Position numbers and translations under genes: made by a program. Below the pieces are notes generated by a model. That model was given only the letters and a program-made list of their open reading frames with translations, was not told where the DNA came from and did no database searches. Source: Symbiodinium natans (lineage: Eukaryota > Sar > Dinophyceae > Suessiales > Symbiodiniaceae). From it: a DNA stretch of 18,000 nt. The DNA lies in contig CAJNDS010002135.1 in NCBI GenBank assembly GCA_905221605.1, positions 489,501-507,500 of the forward strand, read 5' to 3'. Below, piece after piece: positions 9,501-15,647 of the stretch. Each line of letters starts with the position of its first letter. The stretch's first letter is position 1.

Positions 9501-11282
9501 CAAGTTAAGTGAAACGCCTAGTTTGGAGCGCCCAGCCCCCAAACAGTCCACCAGCCTGCCTTGCCAACTGCCGAGGGGGCACCCAATGCACCACTACCGC
9601 CACCGGGTCTCAATTTGACATTTTTTCATCTTCCGTTTGTGCCCTCTCTTCCTGTTGTGACGATTCATCGGGATGTTTGAAAGCTTGGCCCAAAACCCTA
9701 AAACCTAGAATCCTAGACCCTAAGCCCTAAACCCTAAACCCTAGGGCAGACGGTGGCCATGGGCTATACGACCTTGGATGGCGAGCAAATCGCTGACATC
9801 GTGACGCAGTTGCTGGAGGAGTACCCCGGCCAGGTGCCGCTTGGTGGGTTGGTTCCTAGAGAGCCCACTGGGTTTAGGGTTTAGGGTTTGGGGTTTAGGG
9901 TTTAGGGTTTTAGGAAACCTCAGTTCATAAACAATCATCTTTGCAACAGCTTATTTATTTCATGAAAGGGTTCGTAGACCTGCACACTTAAACTTAGGTA
10001 GACCCCCCAAAAGAGCTCCTAAGGTCTGGCATAGCTCTTTTCCTCGCTGTTTTTCGGTAGCCCGCGACCGCATGATGAAGGAAGAAGCCTAAAGAACGCC
10101 AGAAACCTAAGCCCTAAACACCCTAAACACCCCCTAAAACCCTAAACCCTAAACCCTGAACCCTGAACCCTGAACCCTAAACCCTAAACCCTAAACCCTA
10201 AACCCTAAACCTCACAGGACTACGACCTCCTCCGGCGCAACTGCTGCCACTTCGCCGACGACTTCACGCGCCGCCTGGGCGTCGGGGGGATCCCAGGCTG
10301 GGTCATGCGTCTGGCGAAGATCGGTGCAGGCCGGGTTTAGGGTTTAGGGTTTAGGGTTTAGGGTGTAGGGTTTAGGGTTTAGGGCTTCGGGTTTAGGGTT
10401 TAGGGTTTAGGGTTTCGGGTTTGTGTTTGTTCATGTTTGCTCCCTCAGCCCTCAACCCTCCACCCTCAACCCCATAGACCCTAAACCCTGAACCCTCAGC
10501 CCTGAACCCTCCACCCTCATACCCATAGACCCTAAACCCTGAACCCTCAATCTGAAACCCTAAACCCTAAACCCTAAACCCTAAACCCTAAACCCCAAAC
10601 CCCAAACCCGAAACCCGAAACCCTAAACCCTAAACCCTAAACCCCACCCCCCAAACCCTAAACCCTAACCTTGAACTTCAACCCTAAACCTAAACCCTAA
10701 ACCCATAAACCTTTCAGTAGGGTTCAGGGGTTGAGTGTGTCAGGTTTCTTTGAGGCTTGGGGTGTGTTTCAGGCCTCTGGATTTCGGACTGAACCCCGAA
10801 GCCCTGAGCCCTAAACCCCGCACCCAGAAATCGAAGCCCGAAGCCTTAAACCTACAAAGCCGTGCACTCCAAACCCTAAACCCTAAACCCTAAACCCTAA
10901 ACCCTAAACCCTAAACCCTAAACCCTAAACCCGAAACCCACAAAGCCCCGAACCGTGACTATGTGTAGGCAGTGGCGGTATGGGTTCCAGCACCCTGAGA
11001 GCCCAAGGCCCACGTCCCAAAATCGACTCTCCAAGAGGTAAGCCTGGGCTGCGGAGTTTAGGTTTTAGGGTTTGGGGTTTTGGGTTTAGGATTTAGGGGG
11101 TTTCGGGTTTAGGGGTTTAGGGGGTTTAGGGTTTAGGGTTTCGGTTTAGGAGGCAGCAGACAGATCCTGAACCCCAAACCCTTCTAAACTCGTTGGGAGG
11201 TGTGGAGTCCATGATACAGTCGGCACCAAAGCCTATCCGGCAGCGATTTGGGTTCCTCACAGGAGAGGAGGACTCAGATTAG
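6550..11282 (+). CDS. Gene 2: PPPDE/DeSI-type cysteine isopeptidase, ten exons
   Basis: Exons: 6550-6604, 7054-7149, 7783-7840, 8115-8248, 8902-9009, 9228-9281, 9750-9833, 10218-10329, 10969-11037 and 11200-11282 (TAG at 11280). All phases agree, giving about 283 residues from 6551. The PPPDE domain begins at VFLHVYDVS (8132) and continues through [40 protein letters not shown] and [11 protein letters not shown]. In this family the His of FHAGVE and the first Cys of NCxHF form the catalytic dyad; both are present. Known members are papain-fold proteases that remove SUMO or ubiquitin; the substrate here cannot be read. The 3' tail ([15 protein letters not shown]) is outside the domain. A GC donor is used at 10330 and probably 7841. 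Less certain: exons before 8132, the end at 9009 and the translation start, which was not found. The first exon could belong to another transcript. Confidence 0.88.
7160..7345 (+). repeat. TTTAGGG array, donor side of gene-2 intron
   Basis: Begins about 12 bases after the GT donor at 7150. About 24 TTTAGGG-type units with TGTAGGG, TTCCGGG and TCTAGGG variants. The same intron ends with CCCTAAA text at 7708-7770. Confidence 0.9.
7531..7600 (-). repeat. CCCTAATAAA 10-mer array
   Basis: Seven decamers in exact 10-base register: CCTAAATAAA-like at the start, then CCCTAATAAA, CCCCAATAAA and CCCCAACAAA. It follows TTTAGGG units at 7510-7528 directly, making a small inverted junction. The T-to-C change recurs in several decamers. 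Confidence 0.9.
7884..8055 (-). repeat. CCCTAAA array in gene-2 intron
   Basis: Over 20 heptamers with CCCTGAA, CCCTACA and two CCCTATTAAA decamers (around 7949-7975). It precedes the exon starting at 8115 or 8132. Confidence 0.95.
8256..8440. repeat. head-to-head CCCTAAA / TTTAGGG junction
   Basis: CCCTAAA-type units (8256-8330) switch to TTTAGGG-type units (8332-8428) with almost no spacer (CCCTAGTTTAGGG). The transcript of this stretch can form a long stem. Confidence 0.85.
8507..8602. repeat. nested foldback element in gene-2 intron
   Basis: TTAAGGGGATT (8507-8517) is the exact reverse complement of AATCCCCTTAA (8567-8577). GGGTGCCCCTTTC (8541-8553) is nearly complementary to GAAAAGGGCACCCCC (8588-8602). 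The two inverted pairs interlock rather than nest cleanly. It lies between two TTTAGGG blocks (8328-8428 and 8606-8690) and may be a decayed MITE. Confidence 0.65.
8772..8900 (-). repeat. CCCTAAA array ending at an exon acceptor
   Basis: About 17 units. The last (TCCTAAACCAG) runs into the AG at 8900-8901, so the repeat provides branch-point-like CTAAAC 4-10 bases upstream of the junction. Confidence 0.9.
9023..9142 (-). repeat. CCCTAAA array with a CCCTAAT block
   Basis: About eight exact CCCTAAA units, then three CCCTAAT units (around 9080-9101), then decayed units. The intron then has an ordinary pyrimidine-rich acceptor (9203-9227). Confidence 0.9.
9282..9325 (+). repeat. dispersed repeat, copy C (partial)
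   Basis: GGGTATAAAAAGTTTTCCAA followed by CAAAGGGCCCATTTAGGG resembles 15948-15985 (GGGTATGGAAGGGTTCTCAA, then CGAATGGCCCATAATGAGGG). It begins at the donor of exon 9228-9281. Confidence 0.5.
9872..10217. repeat. intron with TTTAGGG then CCCTAAA arrays
   Basis: TTTAGGG units at 9872-9912, a unique AT-richer patch (9913-10095, no gene seen), then CCCTAAA/CCCTGAA units at 10103-10210, ending CCTCACAG at the acceptor. The complementary arrays lie next to the two splice sites. Confidence 0.9.
10335..10968. repeat. intron with TTTAGGG then long CCCTAAA text
   Basis: TTTAGGG units start five bases after the proposed GC donor (10330) and run to 10430. CCCTAAA, CCCTCAA, CCCCAAA and CCCGAAA units then fill 10447-10705 and 10869-10940. 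The unique patch 10712-10860 shows no exon. The acceptor is GTGTAG at 10968. Confidence 0.9.
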
Positions 11283-11660
11283 GTGCTCGGCTGTAAGAGC
11301 GTCTGGGTTTTAGGGAACCCCCCCCACCCCAAAACTCTATACTCTCTCAAAGCCGTGTACCCACAGGCCGCCCAACATAATGATTTAGAACCTAGTTGTA
11401 ACAACAGCCTACCGAAGCAACGCGACCTGCACCGAATTCAGCCCTCCGTCGGCGGAGCTAGGTCGGCCCTTTTCTTGGGCTTAAGAGAGCCCTGACTTGG
11501 GAGTCCAATCTTAAACCCTAAGCCCTAAACCCAAGAGGGCCATTTTAAGGGGGTTTCGGGTTTGGGGTTTAGGGTTTAGGGTTTAGGGTATAGGGTTTGG
11601 CCAACCTAGGAAGTTTGGGGGGCCAAGGGCTGGACGTTTCACCACAGAGTGCGCGCACAG
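11283..11660. other. gene 2 - gene 3 intergenic interval
   Basis: It runs from the gene-2 stop to the proposed gene-3 ATG. It holds unique sequence (an open frame 11283-11495 without recognisable content), a short CCCTAAA/TTTAGGG junction (11513-11600) and the acceptor-like CCACAG at 11642-11647. No poly(A) signal or TATA box was seen; dinoflagellate genes commonly lack both. Confidence 0.6.
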
Positions 11661-11832
11661 ATGGGCGCAGAGGAGGAAAACAGCACAGTGCTCAAGACGT
11701 GCTTGAACCCCAAACCCTACAAAAAATCTAAACCCTAAACCCTAAACCCTAAACCCTAAACCCTAAACCCTAAACCCTAAACCCTAAACCCTAAACCCTA
11801 AACCCTAAACCCTAAACCCTAAACGCTAAACC

Positions 11833-11899
<67 letters not shown>

Positions 11900-14800
11900 A
11901 CCCTGAACCCTGAACCCTGAACCCTGAACCCTGAACCCTGAACCCTGAACCCTGAACCCTGAACCCTACAAACCCACCAAAACCCAGGGGCACAAGCTTA
12001 AGGGTCTGAGGTACAACCCCTAGAACTGATTCGTTCAGGTGTTTAGGGTATTTGCTCTGAGGGTTCAAGGCCTAGGGGTTGAAGGGGGTCTGAAATTGCG
12101 AGTCGTAGGGTTAGGGTAAACCCCAAACCCCAAACCCCAAACCCTGAAAAGGGGGGGGTAGGGGGGGGGGGGGGTAGGGGGGGGGGGGGGGGGTTGGGAG
12201 GGGGGGGTGGGAGGGGGGGTTTTTTCCAAAAGAGCCCCTATGCCTGTGCGAAACCGCCTATGCTCCATGAGTTTACGCGGTGTGGGTGGCTTGTTCCTCC
12301 ACGGAAAAGCTGCCGGGGTACCCCCCCCTACCCGCGTTTGAAAGGGGAGGGAAAGAGGGAGGTTTTCACCTCCAGAAACCCATCCAACACGCCGCCAGGG
12401 TCGGCGGACCTAACCCCAAACCCCAAACCCAAAACCCCTGAACCCCAAACCCCTAACCCCAAACCCCAAACCCCAAACCCTAAACCCTAAACCCAAAACC
12501 CTAAACCCCAAACCCTCAACCCTAAACCCAAACCCTAAACCCCAAACCCTAAACCCCCAAACCCCAAACCCTGAACCCTAAACCCCCCTCAAAATCCGCA
12601 GGCACGCCTCGTGGAGCCCCTTGGGCTACGCATGGCGCACGGGCCGCTGCCGGCGCGCCAATGGGGGGGGGGCGCTGGGGGTTGACAGAGGTTTTCAGGG
12701 TTTCATGGGTTTAGGGTTTAGGGTTTAGAATTTAGGGTTTAGGGTTGAGGGTTTAGGGTTGCTAGGGTTTTAATGGGTTTGAAAAAGGGTTTGAAGGGTT
12801 TTTTTTGACAGGATTTACGGCTTAGGGTTTGGGGGACATCGGGGTTTGAGGGTTCAAGGGTTTAGGGGTTTAAGGGTCTGAGGGTCTTTAGGGTTCACGG
12901 GTCTGGGGTTTTGCATGGAAGGGTTCAAGAGCTTCAGGGCTTCAGGGTGAGTTCAAGGGTTCACAGGGCGTAGACTAAACCTTAAACCCTAAAACCCCAA
13001 ACCCAAAATCGCAGTTTGGGGCGGGGCCCCAGGTCTTTGAAGCCTACGACGTTCACATGGGAGTTTGCTGGCTTGACATGAAATGGCCTGAGCCAGAAAC
13101 TCCTGATCACAGACCCGCAAGAACCAACAGGGTGTAAGGTTCAGGGTTGCTCAGTATCCCGAATGTTATGGTACGGGGTTGTAGCACCGGTTGCCCTACT
13201 TAAGCTTAAACTTAAACTCCGAATCCCAACGCGTCGCAGGGTGTAAACCCTAAACCCTAAACCCTAAACCCTAACCCCTAACCCCTAAGCCCTAAACCCT
13301 AAACCCTAAACTCTAAACCCTAAACCCTAAACCCTAAACCCTAAACCCTAAACCCTAAACCCTAAACCCTAAACCCTAAACCCTAAATCCTAAACCCTAA
13401 AAAGAACCCGGACGTCCTTGGGGGTTGACGAGGTGGCGCTGACGCGGTTGCTGCTACTCTCTGCCGAGGCCTTTGGGCAGGTCCTATAAGTAATCTTCAA
13501 TCCGTAGTTGGATTGTGGCTTCCGCGTGTGCGGACTAGAGCATTACCCTGAGGCTCAAAACAGCCCAAAAACCTCAGATAATAAGGACTTTGGGCCCAAA
13601 AACCTAAATAAGAGTTCTTGGAGCCTAGGTTACGGGTTAAAGCGATTCACGATTGAGGACTGCATTAATTAGCCGGCAGGTGTTGGTATTTCCTGCGGCG
13701 GATCACGAAATCCGGACATGTCACGACATTCCGGGACCGGATTTGTGCTGCCAATGCATGGGGTGGGCGTTGCAACAAGTTGTTGTGTCCTTCCTCATTC
13801 CGTCAGATCGTGTGTTTAGGGTTTAATACGGGTTCAGGGCTCAGGTTTAGGTTGATTGTAGGGCGTTTATGTCCGGAAGTACGGTGTAGGTTTTGCGGCA
13901 GGGTGTACCCAGCTTAGCTCTGGCGAAGCGAGGGGTCTTAGAGCCTTAGAGGCCTTTGATAGGCGAACCCCAAATCCTAAACCCTAAACCTCAAACCCCA
14001 ACCCCCAGACCCCAAACCAAAACCCCAAACCAAAACCCCAAACCAAAACCCCAAACCCTTAACCCCAAACCCTTAACCCAAATCCTAGACCCCAAGCCCT
14101 GCAGGGTTGAGGTGGTGATCTTTTGGGATTCGAAGCCCTGAAGCAAAAAACCAGAGACCCTAAAACCTTCACCCCCTAAACCCTCAGCCCGGACCCCCAG
14201 GCGAAACCCCAAGCCCCTCGTCCCGATCGCAGGAGCCACACTGCTGCGCCGCGGAGGCTCCAGCAGTTTTGGGGTTTTGTTTGGGTGTTTTGGGTTTTAG
14301 GGTTGAGGGGTGTAGGTGCTTTTGGTGCACTTGAGGCACGAAGCCCCAAAACTCTGAGGCCTAAGCTACAGCCCCTAAACCCTAAACCCGGAACCCTAAA
14401 CCCTAAACCCTAAACCCTAATAACCACCCTAAACACCCTAAAGCCCCTAAACCCCCTAAACCCCCTAAACCCCCTAAACCCCCGAAACCCCCGAAACCCC
14501 CTAAACCCCCTAAACACCCTAAACACCCTAAACCCCTACCCCCTAAACCCTAAACCCTAAACCCCTTCCCCCTAAACCCCTAACCCCTAAAACCCCTAAA
14601 CCCTAAACCCTAAACCCCTAAACCCCTAAACCCCTAAACCCTAAACCCTACCCCCTAAACCCTAAACCCTAAACCCTAAACCCTAAACCCTAAACCCTAA
14701 ACCCTAAACCCTAAACCCTAGACCCTAAACCCTAAACCCTAAACCCTAAACCCTAAACCCTAAACCCTAAACCCTAAACCCTACCCCCTAAACCCCTACC

Positions 14801-15138
14801 CCCTAAACCCTAAACCCTAAACCCTAAACCCTAAACCCTAAACCCTGAACCCTAAACCCTAAACCCTAAAACCCTTCAGCAGCCCCGAGCTGTTGGCAGA
14901 GGCCGCGGCGACCTGCGCCATGCTCTCCTTGCAGCCACCCTGGCTTCCTTCGCAGAACAAGGATGGGGTTTAGGGTTTAGGGTTTAGGGTTTGGGGTTTA
15001 GGGTTTGGGGTTTGGGGTTTAGGGTTTGGGGTGGGTTTAGGGTTTGGGGTTTAGGGTTTAGGGCGACTCCGGCAGCGCCGTCGTCGCTGCCTGCTAGTCG
15101 CGCACCCGTGCACCCCGAACTCGAACAGCCTTAGCTGA
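11661..15138 (+). CDS. Gene 3: unrecognised protein, tentative multi-exon model
   Basis: Function not recognised. Candidate exons: 11661-11698 (MGAEEENSTVLKT, ATG directly after CACAG), from 12602 with an uncertain end near 12690 (HASWSPLGYAWRTG... in the matching phase), 13015-13062 or 13015-13131 (FGAGPQVFEAYDVHM...), 13405 to about 13476 (LGVDEVALTRLLLLSAEAFG), 14105-14134 (VEVVIFWDSK), 14233-14265 (SHTAAPRRLQ), 14880-14967 (PELLAEAAATCAMLSLQPPW...), and a last exon from 15076 to a stop (15138 in the phase-0 reading). From 13405 to 14967 the junctions agree in phase if GC donors are used at 13477 and 14135. The exon at 12602 is open in all frames, and all frames of the last exon end in stops, so both ends are soft. 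Third positions favour G or C. The LLLLSAEAFGVEVVIFWDSK part looks like a helix followed by a buried beta strand. Confidence 0.45.
11733..11963 (-). repeat. registered heptamer array: CCCTAAA, CCCTCAA, CCCTGAA blocks
   Basis: In unbroken 7-base register there are 13 CCCTAAA, one CGCTAAA, 10 CCCTCAA and 9 CCCTGAA units, then CCCTACA. Only the fifth base differs between blocks. It lies in the first intron of gene 3. Confidence 0.97.
12151..12224 (+). repeat. long G tract with TA and TT interruptions
   Basis: About 70 bases of G runs (8-18 Gs) broken by TA, TT, A or T, followed by a T run. It follows CCCCAAA units (12119-12145). It may derive from TTTAGGG by G expansion. Assembly accuracy here is doubtful. 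Confidence 0.9.
12225..12409. other. unique stretch in gene-3 intron
   Basis: Open frames exist on both strands (for example 12194-12490) but run into poly-G or repeat text and have no recognisable content. No exon is called. Confidence 0.5.
12410..12590 (-). repeat. CCCCAAA/CCCTAAA array
   Basis: Over 20 mixed CCCCAAA, CCCTAAA and CCCAAAA units. It ends close to the CCGCAG acceptor at 12596-12601. Confidence 0.9.
12700..12975 (+). repeat. decayed TTTAGGG array
   Basis: TTTAGGG and many divergent forms (TTTGAAGGG, TTCAAGGG, TCTGAGGG). The higher divergence suggests an older array than its neighbours. Confidence 0.75.
13244..13403 (-). repeat. CCCTAAA array in gene-3 intron
   Basis: About 21 units, mostly exact, with CCCCTAA and CCCTAAG near 13268-13292. 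It runs directly into AAAAAG, the acceptor of exon 13405. Confidence 0.95.
13481..13955. other. long non-telomeric intron segment with foldbacks
   Basis: The longest repeat-free intron stretch. It contains a small hairpin CAATCC/GGATTG (13498-13515) and a larger imperfect foldback, CACGAAATCCGG (13704-13715) with CCGGATTTGTG (13737-13747). CCCAAAAACCT occurs twice (about 13564 and 13598). No exon or transposase is seen; remains of a transposable element are possible. Confidence 0.5.
14364..14875 (-). repeat. largest CCCTAAA array, with CCCCCTAAA sub-block
   Basis: About 0.5 kb. From 14430 to 14530 the unit is longer (CCCCCTAAA, CCCCCGAAA, ACACCCTAA); the rest is CCCTAAA with CCCCTAAA and ACCCCCTAA variants. 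It ends next to CCCTTCAG, the acceptor of the exon at 14880. Confidence 0.97.
14968..15063 (+). repeat. TTTAGGG/TTTGGGG array starting at a donor
   Basis: The exon ends GGATGGG and GTTTAGGG follows, so the repeat forms the GT donor. The intron, about 108 bases, is almost only repeat. Confidence 0.9.
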
Positions 15139-15636
15139 CACATCTAGACACCCAAGACCACTAAACCCTAAACCCTAAACCCTCAACCCCTAGACCCTAA
15201 ACCCTAAACCCTGAACCCTAAACCCTAAACGCTAAACCCTGAACCCTAAACCCTAAACTTTAAACCCGAAACCCTAATTCTGCGAACCTTAAACCCCCAA
15301 GCCCCAGCTACCAAGCGCGTAATATGGGTCGGAACAATTTCGAATAGTATTCCCTTCAGGCCCCCTTATTGTCATACTGTAACAACCCCCAAAACCCTAT
15401 TAAACCCTAAACCCTAAACCCTAAACCCCAAACCCTAAACCCCAAACCCCAAACCCCAAACCCCAAACCCCAAACCCCAAACCCCAAACCCCAAACCCCA
15501 AACCCCAAACCCCAAACCCTAAACCCTACACCCTAAACCCTAAACCCTCAACCCTGAACCCTAAACCCTAAACCCTAGCTACGTACGCTCCGCGAGTCCT
15601 TCAAGTCTCAAGCTCACGCCGTCCTCGCGCCTCCTC
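15139..15636. other. gene 3 - gene 4 intergenic interval
   Basis: CCCTAAA units (15163-15275), a unique AT-richer patch (15300-15390), then CCCTAAA/CCCCAAA units (15403-15575). The last 60 bases before the gene-4 acceptor are unique and pyrimidine-rich. Confidence 0.7.
15440..15516 (-). repeat. CCCCAAA homogeneous block
   Basis: Eleven exact CCCCAAA heptamers flanked by CCCTAAA units: a T-to-C variant that spread locally. Confidence 0.95.
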
Positions 15637-15647
15637 AGCCGCCATGG
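15637..15647 (+). promoter_or_regulatory. AG acceptor and initiation context of gene 4
   Basis: CTCCTCAG precedes CCGCCATGG. The AG is a plausible spliced-leader trans-splicing acceptor (dinoflagellate mRNAs generally receive a spliced leader), and CCGCCATGG matches a strong eukaryotic start context. The spliced-leader use is inference. Confidence 0.6.

Noticed and set aside
11733-11963. CRISPR array
   Set aside because: Units are 7 bases with no spacers, in a eukaryotic intron.
13991-14239. Minus-strand Gly/Leu/Val-rich open frame
   Set aside because: It is the reverse translation of CCCCAAA repeats.
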